64,000 bases of DNA from Parafrigoribacterium_A soli (lineage in GTDB: Bacteria > Actinomycetota > Actinomycetes > Actinomycetales > Microbacteriaceae), in the NCBI RefSeq assembly GCF_040227235.1, contig NZ_JBELNZ010000001.1, forward strand, positions 806,001 to 870,000. The letters run 5' to 3'. The translations under genes were made by a program, and so were the position numbers. Below, piece by piece: positions 34,792 through 43,158 of this stretch. Below the pieces are notes generated by a model. The model saw nothing but the letters and a program-made list of their open reading frames with translations, made no database searches and was not told the origin of the DNA. The stretch's first letter is position 1. Every line of letters starts with the position of its first letter.

Positions 34792-34876
34792 GGGACTGTT
34801 CCTCTCGTTATGCCTTCGCTGAGGCGCCTCCACGCCTCCGCTGGGGCCGACGTCAATCTTACAAGAAGCGCCAAAG

Positions 34877-34894
34877 TATCTTGACATCAAGATA
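34877..34894. promoter_or_regulatory. Perfect 18-base palindrome in icd promoter region
   Basis: TATCTTGA-CA-TCAAGATA, two perfect 8-base halves. It lies in the 160-base gap between icd (minus) and the GNAT gene (plus), about 85 bases from the icd start, where it could cover promoter boxes. Size fits a MarR-, TetR- or GntR-type dimer. The regulator is not in the window. Confidence 0.6.
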
Positions 34895-34955
34895 AATTGC
34901 CGTCCTGGGTGAATACCGCTATGCCCAGATCGGTGGAGGGGGTTAGCCTGTCTCC

Positions 34956-35414
34956 ATGGGCGACTTGAGACTCGAAGAACTGTCGGCGAAAAATATCGTT
35001 GAGGCGAACGCCCTGTCTCTGAAGCCCGGCCAGGAACATTTCATCGAACCCGTCTCCTACGCCATGGCCGGCCCATTCCTCGATCCGGGCAACAACTGGT
35101 CACGCGTCGTGGTCGACGCAGAAGACACCGTCGTCGCCTTCATCATGGCCAATTTCGACCCGGATGCACACGAGGAAGAGTTCCGCAGCTGCATCTGGCG
35201 CATGAACGTCGCCGCGAACACGCAGGGCAAGGGCGTTGGCCGCTTTGCCGTGCTCGCCGCGGCCACGGAAGCGAAGAAGCGCGGCTTCGATCGGCTCACC
35301 GTCATCTGGGAACCGGGCGAAGACGGCCCGGAGGAGTTCTTCCTTCGCGTGGGCTTCGCCGTGGTCGAAGAGACCCGATACGGCGAGAAGATCGGCGCCA
35401 TCCAGCTTCCCTGA
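34956..35414 (+). CDS. GNAT-family N-acetyltransferase
   Basis: Acetyl-CoA-dependent acetyltransferase fold, 152 residues. The acetyl-CoA loop is seen as RMNVAANTQGKGVGRFAVLA around 82-101 (Q/G-x-G-x-G), preceded by a beta strand with FIMANFDPD. Closest in pattern to SpeG/Blt-like polyamine or small-molecule acetylases, but the substrate is unknown. Eight bases before the alkyltransferase-like gene, probably co-transcribed. Confidence 0.82.
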   Translation: MGDLRLEELSAKNIVEANALSLKPGQEHFIEPVSYAMAGPFLDPGNNWSRVVVDAEDTVVAFIMANFDPDAHEEEFRSCIWRMNVAANTQGKGVGRFAVLAAATEAKKRGFDRLTVIWEPGEDGPEEFFLRVGFAVVEETRYGEKIGAIQLP

Positions 35415-35422
35415 ACACTCCC

Positions 35423-35749
35423 ATGAGCGCGCCCACGGTCACCCAGCCGCCCGACGACTTCGTCTCGCGCGTACTCGAGGTCGTCGAGTCGATTCCGGAT
35501 GGCCGGGTCATGGCCTACGGAGACGTCGCGGCCGCGATCGGCTCGCGCGCGCCTCGCGCGGTGGGCCAGGTGATGGCGCGCTACGGCGACGGCGTGCCGT
35601 GGTGGCGCGTGGTGCGCTCGAGCGGACATCCGCCGCTGTGCCACGAGAATCGGGCGCGGGAACACTATGAGGCCGAGGGCACGCCGCTGCTGGTGCCGGC
35701 ATCCGGCGACTATCGCGTGAACCTGCGACTCGCGCGCTGGTGGCCCTAA
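35423..35749 (+). CDS. Alkyltransferase-like protein (ATL, MGMT fold without active Cys)
   Basis: 108-residue DNA-binding protein of the MGMT C-domain type. The helix-turn-helix (YGDVAAAIGSRAPRAVGQV) and Arg finger are kept, but the alkyl-acceptor motif PCHRV reads PWWRV (59-63), so the Cys is Trp and it cannot repair O6-alkylguanine itself. ATL proteins bind such lesions and hand them to nucleotide excision repair. The C-terminus ends RLARWWP, longer than minimal. Confidence 0.88.
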   Translation: MSAPTVTQPPDDFVSRVLEVVESIPDGRVMAYGDVAAAIGSRAPRAVGQVMARYGDGVPWWRVVRSSGHPPLCHENRAREHYEAEGTPLLVPASGDYRVNLRLARWWP

Positions 35750-35776
35750 ACCGCTCGCTGCTCGGCCGCTCGTTGC

Positions 35777-36628
35777 TCAGCCGGCGTAGGCACCGGTCGA
35801 GAGACCCTCGACCCCGGCGTCGCAGCTGAAGACTGCGCCGGCTTCCGGCTCGGCGTCGGCCGCGATACCCTCGCGCGAGGTCGTGATGTACAGCGTCTTC
35901 AGATCGTCGCCGCCGAACGCACACGCGGTGACGTTACTGACGGGCAGCTGCACCACCTGGTCGAGGCGGCCGCTGCTGTCGTAGCGGTGCACAGCGGATG
36001 CCCGCGCGATCGCGACCCAGACTCCGCCGTCGACATCGAGGGCGATGCCGTCCGGGTAGCCGGCATCCTCGGGAACCTCGGCGAAGACAGACCGGGCGAC
36101 GAAGCCGCGATCGGGGTCGTATTCGAGGCGGTCGACCCGATTCGTCGGAGTGTCGACGTAGTAGGCGAAGTCGCCCGACGCCGCGAACTGCAGCCCGTTC
36201 GAGATCGTGACGGGTGAGAGCGCCACGGTCACGCTGTGGTCAAGTTCGAGACGGTAGACCTTGCCCCCGCCCTCTGCCGCGTCGTAGCGCATCGTGCCGC
36301 AGTACAGGCGGCCCTGGGGGTCGCAGCCGCCCTCGTTGAAGCGCACGGCGGGATCGTTGAGCACGCTCACGAGCGGTTCGACCTCGCCGGAGTCGTGCAG
36401 GATCGCAAAGTCGTGTTCACGAGCGACGATCGCGCCGCCCGCCGTGCGCGGCCTGATCATCGCGGCGATCGTGCCCACGTGCTGCCGCCGCACTGCGCCG
36501 TCCGCAGCGAGGGTGAGCACGTCGCCGGCGAGCATGTCGACCCAGCGCAGGCCGCCCCAGCTCGCACTCCACGACGGACCCTCCCCGTGAAAGGCCAGCG
36601 GATCGGTCAGTTGCACCGCCTTCACCAC
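35777..36628 (-). CDS. SMP-30/gluconolactonase/LRE family protein
   Basis: Six-bladed beta-propeller lactonase-like enzyme, 283 residues. Metal ligands fit: Glu in HGEGPSW (14-20), Asn in SNGLQF near 142, Asp in PDGIALDVDGG near 193-203. Family members hydrolyse sugar lactones such as gluconolactone or xylonolactone. Single gene between the alkyltransferase-like gene and the ABC exporter. Confidence 0.87.
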   Translation of the reverse strand: MVKAVQLTDPLAFHGEGPSWSASWGGLRWVDMLAGDVLTLAADGAVRRQHVGTIAAMIRPRTAGGAIVAREHDFAILHDSGEVEPLVSVLNDPAVRFNEGGCDPQGRLYCGTMRYDAAEGGGKVYRLELDHSVTVALSPVTISNGLQFAASGDFAYYVDTPTNRVDRLEYDPDRGFVARSVFAEVPEDAGYPDGIALDVDGGVWVAIARASAVHRYDSSGRLDQVVQLPVSNVTACAFGGDDLKTLYITTSREGIAADAEPEAGAVFSCDAGVEGLSTGAYAG

Positions 36629-36680
36629 TGCTCGGCCTCCTCGGCTGGATCCATCGAACCGCTCGGCCGACTCTGGAACG

Positions 36681-38489
36681 TTACACGAGGGATTCGCGCC
36701 AGGCGGCGTGCAACTTCGAGAATCGCCCGGTGCCCGCGATCAGGTCGTCTGGGGTGCCGTCCTCCACGATCTTTCCGTGCTCCATCACGAGCACCCGGTC
36801 GGCGATCGCGACCGTCGAGAGTCGATGCGCGATGATCACGGCCGTGCGATCGGCGAGCAGCGTCTGCAGGCCCTCCTGCACGAGTCGCTCGCTCGGGATG
36901 TCGAGCGAGGCGGTGGCCTCATCGAGGATGAGCACGACCGGGTCGGCGAGGAAGGCGCGCGCGAACGAGATCAGCTGCCTCTGGCCCGCGGAGACCCTGC
37001 CGCCGCGCTTGTTCACGTCGGTGTCATAGCCGTCGGGCAGCGACTCAATGAACTCGTGCGCGCCCACCGCCTTCGCCGCCGCCACGATCTCCTGGCTGCT
37101 CGCCTCGGGCTTGCCGAGGGCGATGTTGTCGCTGACCGTGCCCGAGAACAGGTACGCCTCCTGGGTGACCATGACGATCGCGCGCCGCAGGTCCTTCGGG
37201 TGCAGCTGGCGCAGGTCGATCCCGTCGAGGGTGACCACACCATCCGTCGGATCGTAGAACCGCGACATGAGCTTCGCGAGCGTCGACTTGCCCGCACCGG
37301 TCGAGCCGACGAGCGCGATGGTCTGCCCCGCCGGGATCGAGAGGTCGAACCGGGGCAGGATGACGCGGTCCTGCTGATAGGCGAACCGCACGTCCCGAAA
37401 GTCCACGTCTCCCTTCGCCTGCCACAGGTCGATCGGGCGAATCGGGTCGGGAACCGTGGGCTCCTCCTCGAGCACGCCCGAAATCTTCTCGAGCGCCGCC
37501 GCCGCCGACTGGTAGGAGTTGTAGAACATCGCCATCTCCTCGGCGGGCGCATAAAACGACCGCGTGTAGAGCAGGGCCGCGAGCAGCACGCCGATCGCGA
37601 GTTCACCGTTCGCCACCCGCAGGCCACCGACGAGCAGCACCACCGCGAGGGTCACGTTGCCGATCAGCACGAGCCCGGGATCGAAGACGCCGAACAGGTT
37701 GAGCACTCGTGAGTTCGCCGAGCGGTAGTCCTCGACGAGGTCGCCGAACTCCTTCTCATTGCGCTTCTCCTTGCGGAAGGCCTTCACCGCACGGATGCCC
37801 GTCATGGTCTCGACGAAGTGCACGATCACCTTCGCCGAGGTCACGCGCGTCAGCCGGAACAGCTTCTGCGAGCGCAGCTGGAACCAGCGACCGAGCACGA
37901 GCAGCGGCACGAGCGAGGCGAACAGGATGAGTCCGCTCAGGCCGTCGAGCGAGAACAGCGCGATAGCGATGAACGCCATGTACAGGCCGCCCTGCACGAG
38001 CTGGTTGATGCCGGAATCGAGCAGTTCGCGAATCGAGTCGAGGTCGCTTGTCTGCCTCGCGATGATGCGACCGGAGGTGTAGCTCTCATGGAACTCGAGG
38101 CTCAGCTTCTGGGTGTGCAGGAACATCCGCTTGCGTAGCTCGATCAGGATGGCCTGGCTGATGCGCGCGGTGAACACCGTGTACTGCGCGATGAGCACTG
38201 CGCCCAGGATGCCGGCGACGAGGTACGCCGCCACGGCGAGGCCGAGCGGCATCCAGTCCTGGCGTTTCAGCAGGGCGGGCAGGCCCGTGTCGATGCCGTA
38301 GGCGATGAGCGCGGGGCCCACGACCTGCGCGCCCGTGCTCAGCACGACCACGGCGATCGTGATCGTCACTCTCGCCCAGAGGGGTCGCAGCAGCGACCCG
38401 AGCAGCCGGAGAGAACGCTCGCGGATCTGCCTGCTTTCCGCTCTCGTGAGGTTCTCGCGCTCTTCACCCTCAACGCCGATCACACTCAT
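36681..38489 (-). CDS. ABC exporter half-transporter, canonical ATPase site
   Basis: Fused membrane domain (six segments, about 30-330) and nucleotide-binding domain, 602 residues. Walker A GSTGAGKST near 393-401; Walker B VLILDEATASLD near 512-523 with the catalytic Glu present; but the signature reads VSAGQ instead of LSGGQ (near 498-502). Its partner gene overlaps by four bases (38486-38489), and the two have complementary deviations, so they form a heterodimer with one working and one degenerate ATP site, like BmrCD or TM287/288. Multidrug or lipid export is the likely role. Confidence 0.92.
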   Translation of the reverse strand: MSVIGVEGEERENLTRAESRQIRERSLRLLGSLLRPLWARVTITIAVVVLSTGAQVVGPALIAYGIDTGLPALLKRQDWMPLGLAVAAYLVAGILGAVLIAQYTVFTARISQAILIELRKRMFLHTQKLSLEFHESYTSGRIIARQTSDLDSIRELLDSGINQLVQGGLYMAFIAIALFSLDGLSGLILFASLVPLLVLGRWFQLRSQKLFRLTRVTSAKVIVHFVETMTGIRAVKAFRKEKRNEKEFGDLVEDYRSANSRVLNLFGVFDPGLVLIGNVTLAVVLLVGGLRVANGELAIGVLLAALLYTRSFYAPAEEMAMFYNSYQSAAAALEKISGVLEEEPTVPDPIRPIDLWQAKGDVDFRDVRFAYQQDRVILPRFDLSIPAGQTIALVGSTGAGKSTLAKLMSRFYDPTDGVVTLDGIDLRQLHPKDLRRAIVMVTQEAYLFSGTVSDNIALGKPEASSQEIVAAAKAVGAHEFIESLPDGYDTDVNKRGGRVSAGQRQLISFARAFLADPVVLILDEATASLDIPSERLVQEGLQTLLADRTAVIIAHRLSTVAIADRVLVMEHGKIVEDGTPDDLIAGTGRFSKLHAAWRESLV

Positions 38490-40315
38490 AGCGATGCCTC
38501 CCTCAGTTCGCGGTCGTCTTGATCGCGCCTCTCGTCGCGCCTGTCTTCGCGTTTGCGTTCGTCTTCGAGACTCGAGATCACGAAGCGGTAGTGCTCGCTC
38601 GAGGCGAGCAGTTCACTGTGGCGACCCACGGCGGTGATGCGCCCGCCCTCGAGCAGCGCGACGCGGTCGGCCAGCATCACGGTGGATGGGCGGTGCGCCA
38701 CGATGAGCGCGGTGGTCGATGCGAGCACGCGGCGCAGCGCCGCCTCGACGAGCGCCTCGGTGTCCACGTCGAGCGCTGAGAGCGGGTCGTCGAGCACGAG
38801 CACCGAGGGCTTCGCCGCGATGGCGCGGGCCAGTGCGAGTCGTTGCCGCTGGCCGCCGGAAAGGCTGAGCCCCTCTTCGCCGACCTTCGTGTCCAGCCCC
38901 TCGGGCAGCTCGTAGACGAAGCCCGCCTGCGCGATGTCGAGCGCCTCGGCGAGTTCGGCATCCGTCGACTCCGGGCGCCCGAGCAGCACGTTGTCGCGCA
39001 CCGAGGCCGAGAACAGCGTGGCGTCTTCGAACGCCATGGCGAGATGGCTGCGCAACTCGCTGCGAGTCAACTCACGGATGTCGACGCCGTCGAGCGAGAT
39101 CGCTCCGCCTGTGACGTCGTACAGCCGCCCGGTGAGGGCCGTGAGCGTGGACTTGCCCGATCCGGTGAGCCCGACCAGCGCCATCGTCTCCCCCGGCACG
39201 AGCTCGAGGTCCACGCCGTCGAGCAGGTCGGGATACTGGGCGGGCGAGTCTTCGTAGCGGAAGTGCACGTCGGCGAAGACGAGCCTGCCCTCGGGCTGCG
39301 CGATGGTCTTCGGATGCTCGGGATCGGTGATCGTGTTCGGCGCATCCAGCACCTCGAAGAAGCGGTCGGCCGCGGTGCGCGTGTCGACGGTCATCGACAG
39401 CAGGAATCCGATCGATTCCACGGGCCAGCGCAACACGGTCGCGGTCGCGAAGAAGGCGACGAGCTCGCCCACCGTGACCTGCCCGAGGGAGGCGAGCCAC
39501 ACCCCGCCGAGCAGGCAGATGGCGAAGGTCACGTCGGGCACGAGCAGCAGCCACAGCCAGATGTTGGCTATGGTGCGGGCCTTCTCGAGCTCGGTACCGC
39601 GCAGGTCCTCCGCCTGCGAGGCGAAGTTCTTGAGCGCGTACTTGCCACGACCGAAGGCCTTCAGAACCCGGATGCCGTGCACCGCCTCCTCCACAGAGGT
39701 CGCGAGGTCGCCGGCCTGGTCCTGGCTGCGCCTGGCCACGATCGAGTACCTGTTCTCGAAGAAGTAGCCGTAGATCCACAGCGGGATCGAGCAGATCATG
39801 AAGGCGACGCCGAGCATCCAGTTGATGCGCAGCAGCAGGGCGAAGCCCACGAAGATGGTGAGCACGTTGACGACGAGCAGCACGATGCCGAACGAGATCC
39901 AGCGCCGGATGAGGTTCAGGTCACTGATCGCGCGCGAGAGCAGCTGCCCGCTCGGCCAGCGGTCGTGGAAGGCGACCGGCAGATCCTGCAGCTGGTTGTA
40001 GAGGCTGTTGCGCATCCGGGACTCGACGTGGGTGCCGGGCACGAGCACGAACTGGCGGCGGAACCAGATCATCACGGCCTCGGTCACGCCGAGCGCGAGC
40101 ACGACGCCCACAGGCCACCAGATCTCGCTCGCGTCCCCATTGCCGAGCGCGCCGTCGACGAGCGCGCCGAGCACCTGCGGGATCAGGAGCGCCACAATCG
40201 CGGCGAGCATCGCCGACGCCATCCCCAGGTAGATGCGCGGCATGGCCGGCTTGGCGTAGGGGTAGATGCGAAGGATCGCGGCGAAGGTGCCGATCTTCTT
40301 CTGGTCTGCAGACAC
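38486..40315 (-). CDS. ABC exporter half-transporter, degenerate ATPase site
   Basis: 609-residue partner of the downstream exporter half: six membrane segments then the nucleotide-binding domain. Walker A GLTGSGKST near 379-387 and a canonical signature LSGGQRQRL near 485-493, but Walker B reads VLVLDDPLSALD (about 499-510), with Asp in place of the catalytic Glu. Together with VSAGQ in the partner this makes one degenerate composite site. GTG 40315 has AAGGA seven bases upstream. A 26-codon leader ORF lies 118 bases upstream. Confidence 0.92.
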   Translation of the reverse strand: MSADQKKIGTFAAILRIYPYAKPAMPRIYLGMASAMLAAIVALLIPQVLGALVDGALGNGDASEIWWPVGVVLALGVTEAVMIWFRRQFVLVPGTHVESRMRNSLYNQLQDLPVAFHDRWPSGQLLSRAISDLNLIRRWISFGIVLLVVNVLTIFVGFALLLRINWMLGVAFMICSIPLWIYGYFFENRYSIVARRSQDQAGDLATSVEEAVHGIRVLKAFGRGKYALKNFASQAEDLRGTELEKARTIANIWLWLLLVPDVTFAICLLGGVWLASLGQVTVGELVAFFATATVLRWPVESIGFLLSMTVDTRTAADRFFEVLDAPNTITDPEHPKTIAQPEGRLVFADVHFRYEDSPAQYPDLLDGVDLELVPGETMALVGLTGSGKSTLTALTGRLYDVTGGAISLDGVDIRELTRSELRSHLAMAFEDATLFSASVRDNVLLGRPESTDAELAEALDIAQAGFVYELPEGLDTKVGEEGLSLSGGQRQRLALARAIAAKPSVLVLDDPLSALDVDTEALVEAALRRVLASTTALIVAHRPSTVMLADRVALLEGGRITAVGRHSELLASSEHYRFVISSLEDERKREDRRDERRDQDDRELREASL

Positions 40316-40432
40316 GAGTGTTCCTTGCGATTGGATGGCGCCGCCGAGGTCGGCGGGCGTCGAGAAGATGAAAATGTGGGAGTCGGGTGATGGAGGGGCG
40401 ATAGCGCGAGGGGCGGGCCGAACCCGCGGCAG

Positions 40433-40513
40433 CTACCTCTGTGCGAACGGGGGAAGGACGCCGACCGTGACAACGAACACGGTGCTCGCCTGTGCGTACG
40501 TTGTCTTGATCAT
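40433..40513 (-). CDS. 26-residue leader peptide of ABC exporter operon
   Basis: Small ORF not large enough for normal gene finding: ATG at 40513, 26 sense codons, TAG at 40433-40435. It has one of the best ribosome sites in the window (AGGAGG, five bases before the ATG). The peptide begins MIKTTYAQAS and ends PPFAQR; it is not hydrophobic enough for a clear signal peptide. Its own codons contain two hairpins that exclude each other. It is transcribed toward the exporter. A role in ribosome-dependent attenuation is inferred from analogy with BmrB of Bacillus subtilis. Confidence 0.6.
   Translation of the reverse strand: MIKTTYAQASTVFVVTVGVLPPFAQR
40464..40505 (-). promoter_or_regulatory. Mutually exclusive hairpins in leader ORF
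   Basis: On the transcript, GACAACG (40505-40499) can pair with CGTTGTC (40475-40469). Alternatively ACCGTG (40483-40478) pairs with CACGGT (40469-40464). The second uses the loop and the last base of the first, so a ribosome stalled on the first codons would favour the second. A GC hairpin GCGGG-TTCGG-CCCGC follows the leader stop, and CCGCCG-ACCT-CGGCGG lies shortly before the exporter ribosome site. Confidence 0.45.
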
Positions 40514-40588
40514 GGAATCCTCCTGGGCACGTATGACATCAACTCTTGGCCACCTCGAACCTCCCTCGCGGGAAGTGAGCAGCCTTGT

Positions 40589-40618
40589 AGCTTACGACCG
40601 CACGCAGTCGTGGCGCAA
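40589..40618 (-). promoter_or_regulatory. Weak candidate promoter for leader-ABC operon
   Basis: Read on the minus strand: TTGCGC (40618-40613), 18 bases, TAAGCT (40594-40589). This would start transcription near 40582, about 70 bases before the leader ATG. The rest of the 353-base gap between the exporter and the TehA/SLAC1-like gene holds only the leader ORF and its hairpins. Confidence 0.3.
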
Positions 40619-40668
40619 CGTGTGAGCAGCACGGACTGTGCGGCAGACGCCGGCTCAGCGTGCGGGAG

Positions 40669-41727
40669 TCACTCCGCGGAGACGGCTCGCGGCGGCATCA
40701 GGGTGCGCACCACGTGATAGGTCATGGCGACGAAGGTGCCGAGCCACGCGGCTAGGGCCACCCAGAGCTCGACCTTGCCGATCCACAGCACGATCGGCAG
40801 GTTGTCGGTCGCGCCGATCGACAGGCTCGCCACCGCGTACATGCCGAGCGGAAAGATGATGCTCCACAGCGTCGCCTCGTAGCGCAGCGTGATGCGATGC
40901 AGGACATGGCGCCAGAGCCCCGCGGCGATCAGCGGCGGGATGAGCCAGGTCGCGATGCCCCAGAACACGACGGAGAGGCCCGCGATCAGGTGACCCGTAG
41001 CGGCCACCATCGGGGCCTGCGCCATGTCGACGATGCGTGCGCCGGCGAGCACCGTGATCGCGAGGGCGCCCATCGTCACCCAGTACGGCGGGGTGAACTC
41101 CTCCGGACCGAACGGATACAGCATGAGGCGCAGCGCCACGAACACGGCCGTTGCACCGTAGAGCAGAACACCGACCGACCAGGCGACCACGGCGATGAGC
41201 GCGAACATCGCGCGGCCAGCGCCGGCCGTCGTCTCGAGCGTCGCCGCCACGATCGCGATCGACTGGCTGGCCACGACCCAGATGAACCAGGTGCCGTTCG
41301 CCGTCGCGACGACCGACTGCTTCTGCTTGCTGAGCGCCGCCGTCCACGGGATGACGTAGCCGATTACCAGGAACACCCCACCGGCCACGAGCAGCAGCAC
41401 CGCGGTAAGCACGGGGTACCCGGCGATATCGAGCCGAACGCCGAGCACATCCGCCCCGGCGACGAAGGTGAAGAAACCGAAGGCGCGACGCGGATCCATG
41501 AAGTCCTCGCGAATCGCGCTCGGATGCGCCAGCGCCCGCCAGACGTTCAGCACGAGCAGCAGCACGAAGGAGGCCGCGCAGACCACGAGCAGAAGCATTG
41601 AGATGAGTTCGAAGCCCTCGAGCCGCATGCCCACCGAGATGATGCCGCTCGCCATCGTCACCGCGAAGTAGCCGGGAGTGAGCGTCTTTACGGACTGCCC
41701 CAGGCGCTGCGGCGCGGTTGTGGTCAC
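40669..41727 (-). CDS. Tellurite-resistance/C4-dicarboxylate (TDT/SLAC1-like) transporter
   Basis: Membrane protein of 352 residues with ten hydrophobic segments, of the TehA/SLAC1 fold family (anion channels, malate permease Mae1, TehA). Begins GYFAVTMASGIISVG near 18-32, the usual first-segment motif, and has conserved aromatic gate residues in later segments (VFWGIATWLIPP). GTG 41727 is the probable start. Transported ion not assignable. Divergent from narK across 156 bases. Confidence 0.85.
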   Translation of the reverse strand: MTTTAPQRLGQSVKTLTPGYFAVTMASGIISVGMRLEGFELISMLLLVVCAASFVLLLVLNVWRALAHPSAIREDFMDPRRAFGFFTFVAGADVLGVRLDIAGYPVLTAVLLLVAGGVFLVIGYVIPWTAALSKQKQSVVATANGTWFIWVVASQSIAIVAATLETTAGAGRAMFALIAVVAWSVGVLLYGATAVFVALRLMLYPFGPEEFTPPYWVTMGALAITVLAGARIVDMAQAPMVAATGHLIAGLSVVFWGIATWLIPPLIAAGLWRHVLHRITLRYEATLWSIIFPLGMYAVASLSIGATDNLPIVLWIGKVELWVALAAWLGTFVAMTYHVVRTLMPPRAVSAE

Positions 41728-41883
41728 CCCCGTAGGATAGCCGCTCGCTTGAGACGCACCCCGGGCGAGACTCCGTGAAAAATGCGCGGCAGGTGCCGGC
41801 GATGCCCCATTCTCACGGGACTTTCGGCCCTCGCCCGTGATACCGCCCGTAATAGGCTCGCCACAAACAACGAAGGCGACAAC

Positions 41884-43140
41884 ATGGACTCCCACGAAGA
41901 GCGCACACAGGTCGAAAGAACTTCCCCATCGCTGCGACGTGCCTACGGCATGCTCGCCCTGGCGACGGCAGGGTTCGCAGTCAACTTCTGGGCCTGGGCG
42001 CTGCTCAGTCCGCTCGGTCCGCTGTTCCGGGCCACCGGCACCCTGGGCAAACTCTCCGAGGCGGATGTCGCACTGCTCGTCGCCGTACCCGTGATCGTCG
42101 GGTCGCTCGGACGCATCCCGGTCGGCGCGCTGACCGACCGCTTCGGCGGCCGGGTGATGTTCTCGATCGTGTCGGCAGTGACGATCATCCCGGTGCTGTT
42201 CATCGGCCTCCTCGGGCTCAACTCCTACGGCGCGCTGCTCGTGGGCGGATTCTTCCTCGGTATCGGCGGAACGACCTTCGCCGTGGGCGTGCCGTTCGTG
42301 AACGCCTGGTTTCCGCCGGAACGCCGCGGCCTGGCGGTCGGCATCTTCGGCGCCGGCATGGGAGGCACGGCCGTCAGCGCGCTGACGACGGTGTCGCTGT
42401 ACAAGAACGTCGACACCCGCGCGCCGTTCATCATCACCGCCGTGGCGCTCGCCATCTTCTCGATCGTCGCCTGGCTCGTGCTTCGTGACGCCCCCGGGCG
42501 CACCGCCCCCAAGGGAACGATGGTCGGCCGCGTGATCGCGAACGCGCGACTGCCGATCAGCTGGCAGGCCTGCATCCTCTACGCGGTTTCCTTCGGCGGC
42601 TATGTCGCCTTCTCCGTCTACCTGCCGTCGTATCTCAAGGTCGCCTATTCGCTCGATCCGGGTGACGCCTCGGCCAAGATGGCCGGATTCGTCGTGGTCG
42701 CTGTCATCATGCGTCCGGTCGGCGGCTGGCTCTCGGACCGCTTCGGCGCAATACCCGTGCTCGCCACGGGCCAGGCGATCGTCATCATCGGCTCGGCCAT
42801 CGCCGCCTCCACCCCGCTGCTTCAGTACATCGGAACCCTTGCCTTCCTCGGTATGGCGGCCGCGCTCGGAGCCGGCAGCGGCGCGACCTTCGCCCTCGTG
42901 GCGCGCGTCACCGACCCCGCCAGGGTCGGCGGCGTCACCGGGCTGGTCGGCGCGGCGGGTGGACTCGGTGGCTTCGTGCCGCCGCTGATCATGGGTGACA
43001 TCTACGGTCGAACCAACTCCTACGCGATCGGCCTGCTGCTGCTGTCGGCGGCTGCGGTTGCCACGCTCGTGATGACGCTCACCGTCGTGCGTTCTACCGC
43101 GCAGAAGGCAGCGCTGGAACGCGAAGCCGCGGGGCGCTAG
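41884..43140 (+). CDS. narK: Nitrate/nitrite MFS transporter
   Basis: Twelve-segment NNP-family transporter, 418 residues. The nitrate-signature regions are recognisable: GIGGTTFAVGVPFVNAWFPP near 128-147 and GAGSGATFALVARV near 331-344, with the conserved Arg residues in segments 2 and 8 plausible. Imports nitrate and/or exports nitrite for the NarGHI enzyme encoded 8 kb downstream on the same strand. Start ATG 41884 with GAAGG upstream. The intervening genes are not nitrate genes, so it has its own promoter. Confidence 0.88.
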   Translation: MDSHEERTQVERTSPSLRRAYGMLALATAGFAVNFWAWALLSPLGPLFRATGTLGKLSEADVALLVAVPVIVGSLGRIPVGALTDRFGGRVMFSIVSAVTIIPVLFIGLLGLNSYGALLVGGFFLGIGGTTFAVGVPFVNAWFPPERRGLAVGIFGAGMGGTAVSALTTVSLYKNVDTRAPFIITAVALAIFSIVAWLVLRDAPGRTAPKGTMVGRVIANARLPISWQACILYAVSFGGYVAFSVYLPSYLKVAYSLDPGDASAKMAGFVVVAVIMRPVGGWLSDRFGAIPVLATGQAIVIIGSAIAASTPLLQYIGTLAFLGMAAALGAGSGATFALVARVTDPARVGGVTGLVGAAGGLGGFVPPLIMGDIYGRTNSYAIGLLLLSAAAVATLVMTLTVVRSTAQKAALEREAAGR

Positions 43141-43158
43141 ACACAGCTCCGACCTGGC

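Noticed and set aside
35423..35749. Active O6-alkylguanine-DNA methyltransferase
   Set aside because: The acceptor Cys of PCHRV is replaced by Trp (PWWRV), so it is an alkyltransferase-like protein and not a repair methyltransferase.
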